Of a DNA stretch of 64,000 nucleotides, positions 9,033 through 18,337 are shown one piece after another. The number at the start of each line of letters is the position of its first letter. The stretch's first letter is position 1. The notes below the pieces were generated by a model. That model had not been told where the DNA came from. It did not search any database and worked only from the letters and a program-made list of their open reading frames with translations. Source of the stretch: Streptomyces coeruleorubidus (lineage in GTDB: Bacteria > Actinomycetota > Actinomycetes > Streptomycetales > Streptomycetaceae); contig NZ_CP118527.1 of assembly GCF_028885415.1 (NCBI RefSeq), positions 682,001 to 746,000 on the forward strand. The letters are read 5' to 3'. Position numbers and translations under genes: made by a program.

Positions 9033-9509
9033 TCAGGTGGTCTCCTGCGTGTACTCGGGGTGCAGGCGCCCCAGTAGCTCGTAGAGACTGCGGCGCCCCT
9101 CCTCGTCCAGACGCTCGAAGGCTTCCGAGGTGCCCCGCATGTCGGCGCGGATGAGGCGGACTGCCTCCCGTCCCTCTTCGGTGGCGACCACGTTCTTGAT
9201 CCGCCGGTCGGCCGCGTCGGCGCGCCTGGAGACCAGTCCACGCGCCTCCAGCCGGTCGACGAGTCCGGTGATGTTGGAGGCGTCGCAGGCCAGCCGCCCC
9301 GCGAGGGCGCGCATGGGCAGCGGTTGCCGCCGGAGCAGGATGAGCATCTTGGCCTGCGTCATGGTGAGCCCGTGCAGTGCGGCCGCCGCAGTCAGGTCCC
9401 GGTAGTAACCGGCAGCAGCGCGTGCCAAGCGCTCCATGAGTGCGTCGTGGTCGGGGTCACTGTCCTGCGCAGCGGAGCGTGCGGCGGGCGGGGCGGAGGT
9501 GTGGGCCAT
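9033..9509 (-). CDS. MarR-family transcriptional regulator
   Basis: This is a 158-residue winged-helix MarR protein. The recognition region reads MRALAGRLACDASNITGLVD and the wing LVSRRADAADRRIKNVVAT contains the family DxRxxxV-like motif. It is divergent from an MFS exporter gene, the standard MarR arrangement in which the regulator represses the pump and itself. Dyads at 9530-9560 sit across the exporter promoter. The ATG at 9509 has no well-spaced ribosome site. TACACT lies 6 nt upstream, so a leaderless transcript is possible. Confidence 0.9.
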   Translation of the reverse strand: MAHTSAPPAARSAAQDSDPDHDALMERLARAAAGYYRDLTAAAALHGLTMTQAKMLILLRRQPLPMRALAGRLACDASNITGLVDRLEARGLVSRRADAADRRIKNVVATEEGREAVRLIRADMRGTSEAFERLDEEGRRSLYELLGRLHPEYTQETT

Positions 9510-9529
9510 GCCTCAAGTGTAGGCGAATC

Positions 9530-9566
9530 TCAACGTTTGACTTCATCAACCTTCGAGGTTTACCGT
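9530..9566 (+). promoter_or_regulatory. MFS exporter promoter with MarR operator-like dyads
   Basis: TTGACT (9537-9542) and TACCGT (9561-9566) are spaced by 18 bp and form a plausible promoter for the exporter. A perfect dyad AACCT-TCG-AGGTT (9548-9560) fills the spacer and abuts the -10. A second, imperfect TCAA...TTGA element (9530-9540) overlaps the -35. This is where a MarR repressor would be expected to bind. Confidence 0.6.
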
Positions 9567-9663
9567 CTCCGTCATTACTTGGCTGCATCAAGCATCTAAC
9601 TGCCGACCAGTCCCCCGTCGGGCTCCCGCCACAACGCCCCGCCCCGCACCGGAGAAAGCACCC

Positions 9664-11151
9664 GTGTCCCAACCTCTTACTCCGCCGCATGGCCGACAGC
9701 GCGCCGAGACCGCAGTGGTCCTTGCCCTGAGCCTCGCCGCGATGATCGTGTCGATGATGCAGACACTGGTGGTGCCGATCCTCGGCCTGATCCAGAACAG
9801 CCTCGGCGCCAGCTCCGCCGAGGTCAGCTGGGTCACCACCGCGACCCTGCTCTCGGCAGCCGTCTTCACCCCGCTGCTCGGCCGCTTCGGCGACCAGCAC
9901 GGCAAGAAGCCGACCCTCACCGGCGTGCTGGCGGTGATGATCGTCGGCTCGGTCCTGGCCGCCACGACCGACTCGCTGCTCTGGCTGATCGTCGGCCGGG
10001 TGCTGCAGGGAGCCGCCACCGCGATCTTCCCGCTCGCCCTGTCGGTGCTCCGCGAGGAGATCCCCGCCCGCCGTCTGCCGGGAGCGATGGCGCTGGTCAG
10101 CGGCACCCTGGCGTTCGGCAGCGGTTTCGCACTGGTCACCACCGGCCTGCTCACCCGCGGCGACAACGCCGACTACCACCACGTCTTCTGGCTGGCCACC
10201 GGCCTCGCAGTGGTCACCCTGCTCACCGTCCTCCTCCTCGTACCGGCGAGCCGCACCAAGACCGGCGGACGCACCGACCTGCTCGGCGCCCTCACCCTCG
10301 GCCTCTTCCTGGTTCTCCTGCTGCTGCCGATCTCCCAGGGGCACGAGTGGGGCTGGACCTCCGCCCCTACTCTGGGCAGCTTCGCCGGAGCGGTCCTCAT
10401 GGCCGGAGTCTGGAGCTTCACCGAGAACCGCGTCCGCGAACCCATGGTCGACATGAAGATGCTCCTGCACCGCCCGGTGCTCTTCAGCAACCTCGCGGGC
10501 CTCTTCGTGGGATTCGGGATGTTCGCCCAGTTCCTCGGCGTCTCCTACCTGGCGCAGGTGCCCAGGGACATCGCGGGCTACGGCTTCGGCGCCTCCGTGC
10601 TCCGCGCCTCCGTCGCATACCTGCTGCCCAGCACGATCGCGTCGCTCGTCGTCTCCCAGTTCGGTGGCGTGCTGATCCGCAGGATCGGACCACGCCTCAC
10701 CCTCGCCCTCGGCGCGGTGATCGGCATCGTCGGCTTCGCGTGGCTGGCCGCCGCACACTCCTCCACCCCTTCGGTCATCGGCGCCGGCATGGCTGTCGGC
10801 ACAGCCATCAGCCTCGGGTACGCCGCCATGCCCGCCCTCATCGTCGCGGGGGTGCCGCCCCACCAGACCGGCATCGCCAACGGCATCAATTCCATCTCCC
10901 GGTCCGTCGGCAGCGCGATCGGCAGTGCGCTGATCACCTCGCTGCTCGCCTCCAGAACCATCGAGAACCTTCCGGCCGGAGTGCCACCACTGCCTGCCGA
11001 GAGCCAGTTCACCCTGAGCTTCACCCTGGCCGGTGTCGCCTTCGCGTTCGTCCTGGCCCTCTCGCTGGTCGGCCTCGAGCGGGGACAGCAGGCGCCCCGT
11101 ACGGAACACCAGCCCGCGACGGGGCCGGCCGCTGCCACGACCGCTGCCTGA
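9664..11151 (+). CDS. MFS drug/solute exporter, DHA2 (14-TM) type
   Basis: This is an integral membrane H+ antiporter of the EmrB/QacA-like DHA2 group, 495 residues, with about 14 hydrophobic helices. Conserved pieces are the loop 2-3 motif GRFGDQHGKKP and the motif-C-like stretch around LVSGTLAFGSGFALV. The GTG start at 9664 follows CCGGAGAAAGCACCC. It is the first gene of a same-strand set with a quinone oxidoreductase, a DJ-1/PfpI-like protein and an aldehyde dehydrogenase. The setting suggests export of, and defence against, a reactive or toxic compound under MarR control. Confidence 0.88.
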   Translation: MSQPLTPPHGRQRAETAVVLALSLAAMIVSMMQTLVVPILGLIQNSLGASSAEVSWVTTATLLSAAVFTPLLGRFGDQHGKKPTLTGVLAVMIVGSVLAATTDSLLWLIVGRVLQGAATAIFPLALSVLREEIPARRLPGAMALVSGTLAFGSGFALVTTGLLTRGDNADYHHVFWLATGLAVVTLLTVLLLVPASRTKTGGRTDLLGALTLGLFLVLLLLPISQGHEWGWTSAPTLGSFAGAVLMAGVWSFTENRVREPMVDMKMLLHRPVLFSNLAGLFVGFGMFAQFLGVSYLAQVPRDIAGYGFGASVLRASVAYLLPSTIASLVVSQFGGVLIRRIGPRLTLALGAVIGIVGFAWLAAAHSSTPSVIGAGMAVGTAISLGYAAMPALIVAGVPPHQTGIANGINSISRSVGSAIGSALITSLLASRTIENLPAGVPPLPAESQFTLSFTLAGVAFAFVLALSLVGLERGQQAPRTEHQPATGPAAATTAA

Positions 11152-11206
11152 CGAGCCCCACCGCTGTCCGCACCACCGCACCACCACTACACAAGGAGTC
11201 ACCCCC

Positions 11207-12133
11207 ATGAAGGCCATCACTTACCGCACCTACGGCGGCCCTGAGGTCCTGGAGTACGGCGATGTACCAAACCCGAAGCTCGGCGTGGACACCGTGCTGG
11301 TCCGTGTGAAGGCCGCCGCCGTCAACCCGGTCGACTGGAAGATCCAGGCGGGGTACCTGGACGCCGTCATGGACGCCGTCTTCCCCGTCATCCCCGGCTG
11401 GGACGTGGCGGGCGTCGTCGAGGAGACCGGCGTCGGAGTCACCGAGTTCGCTCCGGGCGACGAGGTGATCGGCTACGTCCGTGAGGACTTCGTCTCCCGC
11501 GGGACCTTCGCCGAGTACGTCGCCGCCCCGGTCCGTACGCTCGCCCGCAAGCCCGCCGGCCTCTCCTTCGAGGAGGCCGCCGGCCTTCCGCTGGCCGGCC
11601 TCACCGCATACCAGGCACTGACACGCTCCCTGCGGGTGCGGGCCGGCGACACCGTGCTGGTGCACGCCGCGGCGGGTGGCGTCGGCTCTCTGGCCGTACA
11701 GATCGCCAGGTCGCTCGGCGCCCGTGTCATCGGCACCGCCAGTGAGTACAACCACGCCTACCTGCGAGGGCTGGGAGCGGAGCCGGTCGTCTACGGCGAG
11801 GGCCTCACCGACCGTGTCCACGCCCTCGCGCCGCAGGGCGTGGATGCCGTACTCGACCTCGTCGGCGGGGACGCCCTGAAGGTCTCGCCAGGGCTGCTCG
11901 CCGAGGGCGGCCGCCTGGCCTCGGCTGTGGACGGCGCCGTGCTCGGCCTCGGCGGCGGGTACGTCTTCGTGCGACCCGACGCCCGGGACCTGGAGGCTCT
12001 CACCGAACTCGCCGAGCGCGGGGAGCTGCGGGTGGACGTGGCCGCCGCGTTCCCCTTGGAGCAGGCCGCCGACGCCCAGCGCCTCAGCCGCGAGGGCCAC
12101 ACCCGCGGCAAGATCATCATCACCGTCGCCTGA
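11207..12133 (+). CDS. zinc-independent MDR-type NADPH:quinone oxidoreductase
   Basis: This is a 308-residue cytoplasmic medium-chain dehydrogenase of the quinone oxidoreductase (QOR/zeta-crystallin) group. The N-terminal GroES-like fold begins MKAITYRTYGGPEVLEYGDV. The Rossmann nucleotide site is VHAAAGGVGSLAVQIAR (about residues 148-164). The zinc-ligand cysteines of classical alcohol dehydrogenases are absent. The ATG at 11207 follows an excellent AAGGAG site. It lies 55 bp downstream of the exporter and is probably co-transcribed. A role in reducing quinones or enals fits the neighbouring genes. Confidence 0.9.
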   Translation: MKAITYRTYGGPEVLEYGDVPNPKLGVDTVLVRVKAAAVNPVDWKIQAGYLDAVMDAVFPVIPGWDVAGVVEETGVGVTEFAPGDEVIGYVREDFVSRGTFAEYVAAPVRTLARKPAGLSFEEAAGLPLAGLTAYQALTRSLRVRAGDTVLVHAAAGGVGSLAVQIARSLGARVIGTASEYNHAYLRGLGAEPVVYGEGLTDRVHALAPQGVDAVLDLVGGDALKVSPGLLAEGGRLASAVDGAVLGLGGGYVFVRPDARDLEALTELAERGELRVDVAAAFPLEQAADAQRLSREGHTRGKIIITVA

Positions 12134-12221
12134 TCCACCGTTCGCCGCCGCCCCACCGGCCGGCACCCCGCCGGACACCCCCACCACCGCGCGACCCGCG
12201 CGCACATTGAAGGAGACAGTT

Positions 12222-12926
12222 GTGACCGCAGTTCTGTTCGTCGTCACCGGCGCCGACCACTGGACGCTCGCCGACGGCACCCTCCACCCCACCGGCTACT
12301 GGGCCGAGGAACTCGCCACTCCGCACCGGCTGTTCCGCGAGGCAGGGTTCGACGTCACCATCGCCACACCCGGCGGCGTGGCTCCGACCGTCGACGCCGT
12401 CAGCCTCGCCGCCGAGTCCACCGGCGGCGCGGAGCAGTCCGATGCCATCGCCGCGTACCTGGCTGCCATCCGCGCCGACCTGGAGAACCCCGTCAAGCTC
12501 GAAGAGGTCGACCTCGACGCGTACGCCGCCGTCCTCTACCCCGGTGGCCACGGCCCCATGGAGGACCTCGCCGTGGACGCCGGCTCCGGCCGCCTGCTCA
12601 CCGCGGCGCTGGACTCCGGCAAGCCGCTCGCGGTGCTGTGCCACGCCCCGGCGGCCCTGCTCGCCGCCCGGCGCGAGGACGGCAGCTGGCCGTTCGCCGG
12701 TTTCCGCATGACCGGCTTCACCAACACCGAGGAGACCGCAGCCGGCTTCGCCGACAAGGCCAAGTGGCTGCTCGAGGACCGCCTGGTGGAACTGGGGGCC
12801 GACTTCCAGGCCGCGGCCCCGTTCAGCGAGCACGTCGTGGCGGACCGCAATCTGCACACCGGTCAGAACCCCGCCTCCTCGGCGCGGCTCGCCCGGAACC
12901 TCATCGACGCCTTGAAGCGCGGCTGA
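12222..12926 (+). CDS. DJ-1/PfpI-family (Hsp31-like) type 1 glutamine amidotransferase-fold protein
   Basis: This is a 234-residue protein of the class I glutamine amidotransferase-like superfamily. The nucleophile elbow is AVLCHAPAALLAA, with the catalytic Cys near residue 140. A conserved LYPGGHGPMEDL supplies the acidic/oxyanion region. The length and the long C-terminal half match the Hsp31/glyoxalase III branch rather than small DJ-1. GTG at 12222 was chosen over an upstream TTG because AAGGAG is 7 nt away. Family members detoxify methylglyoxal or repair glycated molecules, which agrees with its aldehyde-related neighbours; the substrate here is inferred. Confidence 0.85.
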   Translation: MTAVLFVVTGADHWTLADGTLHPTGYWAEELATPHRLFREAGFDVTIATPGGVAPTVDAVSLAAESTGGAEQSDAIAAYLAAIRADLENPVKLEEVDLDAYAAVLYPGGHGPMEDLAVDAGSGRLLTAALDSGKPLAVLCHAPAALLAARREDGSWPFAGFRMTGFTNTEETAAGFADKAKWLLEDRLVELGADFQAAAPFSEHVVADRNLHTGQNPASSARLARNLIDALKRG

Positions 12927-13009
12927 TCCCCCTGTCGGCGCCGGCGCCCGGGCTGCCCCGCGGCGCGGCGACAACGCCCCCGTCCACATACCGCACCTGT
13001 GAGGGAACC

Positions 13010-14326
13010 ATGAACAACCCCGCGCCCGAGCAGCCCGCCGAGCTCGTCGCCCGGTTGCGCGCCACCTTCCGCGCCGGCAGGACCAAGCCCGTGGCCTGGC
13101 GCACCGAGCAGCTGAACCGGATGCGTGCCCTGCTCACCGAGCAGGGGGAGACCTTCGCCGCGGCGCTCCACGCCGATTTGGGAAAGAGCTCCGCCGAGGC
13201 TTACCGCACGGAGATCGACTTCGTCATACGCGAGATCGACCACACCCTGGAGCATCTCGACGAGTGGCTGCGCCCCGAACCGGCCCCCGTCCCCGCGTTC
13301 ATCGGCGAGGCGAGTGCCTGGACGCAGTACGACCCGCTGGGGGTCGTACTGGTCATCGCCCCCTGGAACTACCCGGCGCAGCTACTGCTGGCCCCGGTGG
13401 CCGGTGCCCTGGCCGCGGGCAACGCGGTGGTCGCAAAGCCCAGCGAACTGGCCCCGGCCACCTCCGCCGCCCTCGCCCGCCTCGTGCCGCAGTACCTCGA
13501 CACCGACGCGGTCGCCGTGGTCGAAGGCGGGGTCCCGGAGACCACGGCCCTGCTCGAGCAGCGCTTCGACCACATCCTCTACACCGGCAACGGCACGGTC
13601 GGCCGCATCGTGATGTCCGCGGCCGCCCGGCACCTCACGCCCGTCACCCTCGAACTGGGCGGCAAGTCCCCGGCGTTCGTGGACCGGGGCACCGACCTGG
13701 ACACCGTCGCCGCCCGCCTCGCGGCCGGGAAGTTCCTCAACGCCGGGCAGACCTGCGTCGCGCCCGACTACGTCCTCACCGACCCCGAGACCGCGCGTGC
13801 TCTGGAAGCCGCCCTGGCCAAGGCCATCGAGGGGCTGTACGGGTCCGACCCCGCCGCCTCCCCGGAGTACGGCCGTATCGTCAACGAACGCCACTTCGAC
13901 CGGCTGACCGCTCTCCTGGACTCCGGCCGTCAGGTCACCGGCGGCGCGTACGACCGCGAGACGAAGTACATCGCGCCGACCGTCCTGGCCGAGGTGTCAC
14001 CGGACGCACCCGTCATGCAGGAGGAGATCTTCGGCCCGATCCTCCCCGTCGTCGAGGTGGCCGGGCTCGACGAGGCCATCGACTTCATCAACGACCGCGA
14101 CAAGCCGCTGGCCCTGTACGCGTTCACCGACTCCGACACCACCCGGGAGCGGCTTGCCGCCGAAACCTCCTCGGGCGGCCTCGGGTTCGGCCTGCCGCTG
14201 GCCCATCTCACCATCTCCGACCTGCCGTTCGGGGGCGTCGGGGAGAGCGGCATGGGCAGCTACCACGGCCGCTACTCCATCGAGACCTTCAGCCACCGCA
14301 AAGCCGTCCTCGCCGAGCCCCTGTGA
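13010..14326 (+). CDS. aldehyde dehydrogenase family protein
   Basis: This is a 438-residue NAD(P)-dependent aldehyde dehydrogenase of the short class-3 type. It has the cofactor-site text VLVIAPWNYPAQL, the catalytic glutamate motif LELGGKSPAFV, the catalytic cysteine in NAGQTCVAPDYV, and PVMQEEIFGPILPV near the C-terminal third. The ATG at 13010 follows GAGGGAACC. It is the last gene of the MarR-adjacent set. Class-3-type enzymes oxidize fatty, aromatic or unsaturated aldehydes, consistent with detoxification alongside the quinone reductase and DJ-1-like protein. Confidence 0.92.
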   Translation: MNNPAPEQPAELVARLRATFRAGRTKPVAWRTEQLNRMRALLTEQGETFAAALHADLGKSSAEAYRTEIDFVIREIDHTLEHLDEWLRPEPAPVPAFIGEASAWTQYDPLGVVLVIAPWNYPAQLLLAPVAGALAAGNAVVAKPSELAPATSAALARLVPQYLDTDAVAVVEGGVPETTALLEQRFDHILYTGNGTVGRIVMSAAARHLTPVTLELGGKSPAFVDRGTDLDTVAARLAAGKFLNAGQTCVAPDYVLTDPETARALEAALAKAIEGLYGSDPAASPEYGRIVNERHFDRLTALLDSGRQVTGGAYDRETKYIAPTVLAEVSPDAPVMQEEIFGPILPVVEVAGLDEAIDFINDRDKPLALYAFTDSDTTRERLAAETSSGGLGFGLPLAHLTISDLPFGGVGESGMGSYHGRYSIETFSHRKAVLAEPL

Positions 14327-14337
14327 CGAACGGGTGG

Positions 14338-15222
14338 TCAACGCAGGTCGGGGACAGCTGGAGCGGGCGGCGGCAGGGACGCTTCCCCGTCGCCGCCCTC
14401 CACCGGCCGGGGCCGGTCGTAGCGCATGAGGCCCTCCTGCGCGACGGCGGCCACCAGACGCCCGCCCGTGTCGAACAGCCTTCCACGGGTGAGCGCCCGG
14501 CCGTGCTCGGCCGACGGGGAGACCTGGTCGTACAGCAGCCACTCGTCCGCGCGGAAGGAACGCAGGAACCACAGCGAATGGTCCAGCGACGCACCCTGTA
14601 CGGCGGTGGGGGGATGTGGCAGCCGGGCGGAGCCCAGCAGCGCCATGTCGCTGAGATAGGTCAGTGCGCAGGCGTGGACGGCTGCGTCGTCCGGCAGCGG
14701 ACGTCCGTACCGGATCCACACCCGCTGGCAGGCCGGCGCCCCCGGGACGTGGCCGATCTCGCCCCCGGGCACCCAGCGCATCTCCCAGTGGCGCCATTCC
14801 GCGGGCCGCGGCATGCCCCAGCCATTGATGCGGTCGGACTCCGGGATGTCGTCAGGTGCCGGCACCGCCGGCATGTCCACCTGGTGAGAGAACCCTTCGT
14901 CCCCACGATGGAACGACGCCGTCACCGTGAAGATCGCCTCCCCCGCCTGGACAGCGGTCACCCGGCGGGTGCAGAAGCTGCCACCGTCGCGGATCCGCTC
15001 GACCAGGTGGTCGGTCGGCTCGTGCGGACGGCCGGGCCGCAGGAAGTACCCGTGCAGCGAGTGAGCCGAGTACGACCGGTCGAGGGTGCGCGCCGCGGAC
15101 ATCAGCGACTGGGCGGCGATCTGGCCACCGAACGTCCGCGCCCACTCGCTGGGGATCGGGCCGGACCGGAACAGGTCCGGCCCGATCTCGTCCAAGGCCA
15201 GGACCTCTGGCAGGCCGGCCAT
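14338..15222 (-). CDS. acyl-CoA thioesterase II (TesB-like, double hot-dog)
   Basis: This is a 294-residue cytosolic acyl-CoA thioesterase. Two hot-dog domains are visible: the N-terminal one has FGGQIAAQSLMSAARTL and HSLHGYFLRPGR, and the C-terminal one has ASLDHSLWFLRSFRADEW and YDQVSPSAEHGRALTRGRLF. Start 15222 was preferred over a TTG at 15288 because GAGGAG lies 7 nt upstream. It is the most distal gene of the acyl-CoA cluster and would release free acids or relieve CoA trapping. It lies 76 bp past the APH-type kinase gene. Confidence 0.9.
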   Translation of the reverse strand: MAGLPEVLALDEIGPDLFRSGPIPSEWARTFGGQIAAQSLMSAARTLDRSYSAHSLHGYFLRPGRPHEPTDHLVERIRDGGSFCTRRVTAVQAGEAIFTVTASFHRGDEGFSHQVDMPAVPAPDDIPESDRINGWGMPRPAEWRHWEMRWVPGGEIGHVPGAPACQRVWIRYGRPLPDDAAVHACALTYLSDMALLGSARLPHPPTAVQGASLDHSLWFLRSFRADEWLLYDQVSPSAEHGRALTRGRLFDTGGRLVAAVAQEGLMRYDRPRPVEGGDGEASLPPPAPAVPDLR

Positions 15223-15298
15223 GCTTCGGCTCCTCTCACTCGCCACTGCTTCTTTCCTCTGAGCGTGGGTGTCGAAGTCCTGTGTCAAGGCGATCGGT

Positions 15299-16331
15299 TC
15301 AGATACCTGCCGTGTCCGCGACTTCGTGGGCCTTCGTCACCAGTGCGTCGATGCGCTCCGCGGTCGGGGTCCCGGACGCGGCCTTGTTCCGCGGTTCCTC
15401 CATCGCGCGGCGCATGACGCCCTCCGCGATGATCGCGACCTTCCACAGTCCCATCACGTGCCAGTAGCCCAGCGCCGCCAGGTCGCGTCCGGACGCCGCC
15501 GAGTAGGCCGCCACGAGTTCCTCGCGGGGCGGGAAGCCGTCGAGAGCGGTCGCGACGAAGTCGCCCGAGGTGTCCTCGCCCTTGGCCGGCCAGTAGGCCA
15601 GCAGGCTGCCCAGGTCCGCCAGCGGATCCCCAGCGTCGACAGCTCCCAGTCGAGCACCGCCGTCACCTCCCGCTGCCGTGGGAGGTGATGACGTTGCGCA
15701 GATGGAAGTCGCCGTGCACGAGCGTCAGTTCACGCTGCTCCGGCACGGCCGCGACGAGGCGCCGGGTGAGGTCCTCCAGGGCGGGCAGTTCGCGGGTCCT
15801 GGACCTCTCCCACTGGGCCGACCACCGCTTGAGCTGACGCTGCGCATACGGCTTGTGGCCGGCCAGACCGGTCAGCCCGGTCGCCTCGAGATCGACCGCG
15901 TGGATCTGCGCCAGCGTCCGCGGCAACGACATCCCGATCGCCCGACGGCGCTCGGGCGTCAACGACCGCGCGATCGACATCCTGTCGACGACCTCGCCGT
16001 CCACGAACTCCATGAGCAACAGCGGGACGTCGGTCACGGCGGGGTCATCGGTCAGCCCGAGCACCCGCGGGGTCGGGACGGCGGCGCTCTCCAGGGCGGT
16101 GAGAATCCGCGCCTCGCGGGCCACGTCGTGCGCCGACGCCAGCAGATGACCCAGCGGTGGGCGCCGCAGCACCCATCTGCGGCCGTCCTGATCCATGACG
16201 AGATACGTCAGGTTCGACTGGCCCAGCCCGATCCGCTCGAAGGCCAAGGGCCCGGCGAAGTCGACGCCGAGGGTGGCGAACCAGCGGCTCACGGCCCCGG
16301 CGTCGATTCCGACGATGTCCGCGCTAGACAC
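15299..16331 (-). pseudogene. APH-fold acyl-CoA-associated kinase (ACAD10/LvaA-like), two frameshifts
   Basis: The family is the aminoglycoside-phosphotransferase-like group that accompanies acyl-CoA dehydrogenases (human ACAD10/11 middle domain; Pseudomonas LvaA). The first 220 codons are intact, from LAFERIGLGQSNLTYLV through the catalytic loop LVHGDFHLRN. They then end at TGA 15663-15665. The metal-binding segment VLDWELSTLG is in a second frame, and the tail (DPLADLGSLLAYW to VADTAGI) is in a third. Adding one G to the run read at 15669-15671 and one to that at 15628-15631 restores a 344-residue protein. Both lesions are homopolymer contractions 40 bp apart in otherwise undamaged code, so sequence error is likelier than decay. 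The GTG start overlaps the SDR stop by 8 bp. Confidence 0.8.
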
Positions 16332-17106
16332 CGATACCGGTTCCTTGCCTGAACAGGAGGGCGTCGCCGAGCAGTTGCCCGCCGTCGATCACCAGGGTCT
16401 CGCCGGTGATCCAGCTCGCGGCGTCCGAGACGAGGAAGGCGACCGCGGAGGCGATGTCGGCAGGCTCCCCGATGCGGCCCAGCGCCATGGAGGCGGACAC
16501 GACCTGCTCGTGCTCCTTCCACAGAGCCTCGGCCAGCTTCGTGCGCACCACACCCGGTGCCACCGCGTTGACGCGGATCTTCGGCGAGAGTTCCAAGGCC
16601 AGTTGCCTGGTGAGATGGATCAGTGCGGACTTCGACGCGTTGTACAACCCGATGTTCGCCTCGGAGGCCATGCCGCCCACCGACGCGGTGTTGACGACCG
16701 CCCCGCCGTGCTCCCCCATCCAGGCCCGCGTGGCCAGACCCGTCCACATGACGGGCGCCCACAGGTTCACGTCGAAGGTCTTCGCGAACCGGCCGTGGTC
16801 CTGGTCGATGACCGGCCCGTAGGCCGGGTTGGTCCCCGCGTTGTTGACGAGGATGTCCAGGCCGCCGAAGCGCTCGAGCGTCAGATCCACACACCGCTGG
16901 GCCGCCTCTTCGTCGACCGCGTGCGCGCCGACGCCGACCGCTGTGCCCTTGACCTGGGCCGCGGCGGCGTCCGCCGCCTCCTGGGACCGGGAGGTGAGGA
17001 CGACGTTTCCGCCGGCCTCCGCGATGGCCTGGGCGATCGCCAGCCCGATACCGCGCGAGGCCCCGGTGACGACGGCGGTGCGACCGGTGAGATCGAGTCC
17101 TGCCAT
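16324..17106 (-). CDS. SDR-family NAD(P)-dependent oxidoreductase
   Basis: This is a 260-residue short-chain dehydrogenase. The cofactor motif is VVTGASRGIGLAIAQ, the structural motif DILVNNAGT, and the catalytic YxxxK is in GLYNASKSA. The C-terminal text WITGETLVIDGG is typical of FabG-like members. It sits 1 bp after the acyl-CoA dehydrogenase gene and overlaps the kinase gene. In this setting it probably oxidizes a hydroxyacyl-CoA or interconverts a keto and hydroxy acid; FabG-type reduction cannot be excluded. Confidence 0.9.
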   Translation of the reverse strand: MAGLDLTGRTAVVTGASRGIGLAIAQAIAEAGGNVVLTSRSQEAADAAAAQVKGTAVGVGAHAVDEEAAQRCVDLTLERFGGLDILVNNAGTNPAYGPVIDQDHGRFAKTFDVNLWAPVMWTGLATRAWMGEHGGAVVNTASVGGMASEANIGLYNASKSALIHLTRQLALELSPKIRVNAVAPGVVRTKLAEALWKEHEQVVSASMALGRIGEPADIASAVAFLVSDAASWITGETLVIDGGQLLGDALLFRQGTGIGV

Positions 17107-17107
17107 C

Positions 17108-18337
17108 TCAGCTCACCGCCGCCGTCGCCTCGTCGCGGTACTGCCGCAGTTCCTGCTTGGCGATGGCCCGCTTGTGAACCTCGTCGGGACCGTCCGCGAG
17201 CCGCAGCGTCCGCAGATGCGCGTACATCATCGCCAAGGGGAAGTCGTCGGTCACTCCGGCTCCCCCGTGCACCTGAATCGCACGGTCGACGATCTTCAAC
17301 GCGATCTCGGGGGCGGCCACCTTGATGGCCGCGATCTCGGTGCGTGCTTCCTTGTTGCCGACCGTGTCCATGAGATACGCGGCCTTGAGCGTGAGCAGGC
17401 GGATCATCTCGATGTCGATACGCGCTTCCGCGATCCAGTCCTGGATGTTGGACCGTTCGGCGACCGCGCTGCCGAAGGTCACCCGTGACTGTGCGCGCCG
17501 GCACATCAGTTCCAGCGCCCGCTCGGCCGCGCCGATGGCCCGCATGCAGTGGTGGATACGACCGGGCCCGAGCCGGGCCTGGCTGATCGCGAAACCCTCA
17601 CCTTCGCCCTTGAGCACGTCCTTGGCAGGCACCCGGACATTCTCGAAAATGATCTCCGCATGGCCCTCGCGATCCGCGTAGCCGAACACCGGGAGGTTGC
17701 GGACCACGGTGACCCCAGGGGCGTCTACGGGTACAACCATCATCGACTGCTGGCGATGTGGGGCCGCCGTGGGGTCGGTCTTGCCCATCACGATGAGCAC
17801 CTTGCAGTTCTTGTGCATCGCGTTCGAGGCGAACCACTTGCGGCCGTTGAGCACGTACGCGTCGCCGTCTCGTTCCATCCGCAGCTCGATGTTGGTGGCG
17901 TCGGAGCTGGCGACACGCGGCTCGGTCATCGCGAAGGCCGATGCCATCGTCCCGTCGAGCAGGGGCTTGAGGTACTTCTCCTTGTGCTCGTCGCTGCCGA
18001 ACAGCGTGAGCACTTCCATGTTGCCGGTGTCAGGCGCGTTGCAGTTGCACGCCTCGGATGCGATGTGGCTGCGGCCCATGATCTCCGCCAGCGGCGCGTA
18101 CTCGAGGTTCGTCAGACCGGGGCCCCACTCCGGATGCGGGTGGAACAGGTTCCACAGTCCACGCCTGCGCGCCTCCGCCTTGAGCTCCTCGAGGATGGGC
18201 GGGTGGAAGTGCGGGTCACCCGACGCGCGCATCTGCTCGTGGTACACCGCCTCGGCGGGGTAGATGTGCGCATCCATGAACTCGAGCAGATCCGCCCGGT
18301 ATTTCTTGGCGCGGTCCGACATCTCAAACAGGGACAT
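17108..18337 (-). CDS. acyl-CoA dehydrogenase, ACAD10/11-like
   Basis: This is a 409-residue FAD-dependent acyl-CoA dehydrogenase. The text [70 protein letters not shown] and [15 protein letters not shown] matches the ACAD10/ACAD11 (LvaC-like) branch rather than classical short- or medium-chain enzymes. In that branch, partners phosphorylate a 4-hydroxyacyl-CoA and the dehydrogenase fold eliminates phosphate, giving an enoyl-CoA. The gene overlaps the enoyl-CoA hydratase by 14 bp and is followed 1 bp later by an SDR. The APH-type kinase and a HAD protein in the same cluster complete the ACAD10 parts list. Specific substrate is inferred. Confidence 0.9.
   Translation of the reverse strand: MSLFEMSDRAKKYRADLLEFMDAHIYPAEAVYHEQMRASGDPHFHPPILEELKAEARRRGLWNLFHPHPEWGPGLTNLEYAPLAEIMGRSHIASEACNCNAPDTGNMEVLTLFGSDEHKEKYLKPLLDGTMASAFAMTEPRVASSDATNIELRMERDGDAYVLNGRKWFASNAMHKNCKVLIVMGKTDPTAAPHRQQSMMVVPVDAPGVTVVRNLPVFGYADREGHAEIIFENVRVPAKDVLKGEGEGFAISQARLGPGRIHHCMRAIGAAERALELMCRRAQSRVTFGSAVAERSNIQDWIAEARIDIEMIRLLTLKAAYLMDTVGNKEARTEIAAIKVAAPEIALKIVDRAIQVHGGAGVTDDFPLAMMYAHLRTLRLADGPDEVHKRAIAKQELRQYRDEATAAVS

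Noticed and set aside
9457..11220. Long minus-strand frame opposite the MFS exporter
   Set aside because: The exporter frame has 14 hydrophobic helices and family motifs; the antisense text is Gly/Glu/Asp-rich shadow.
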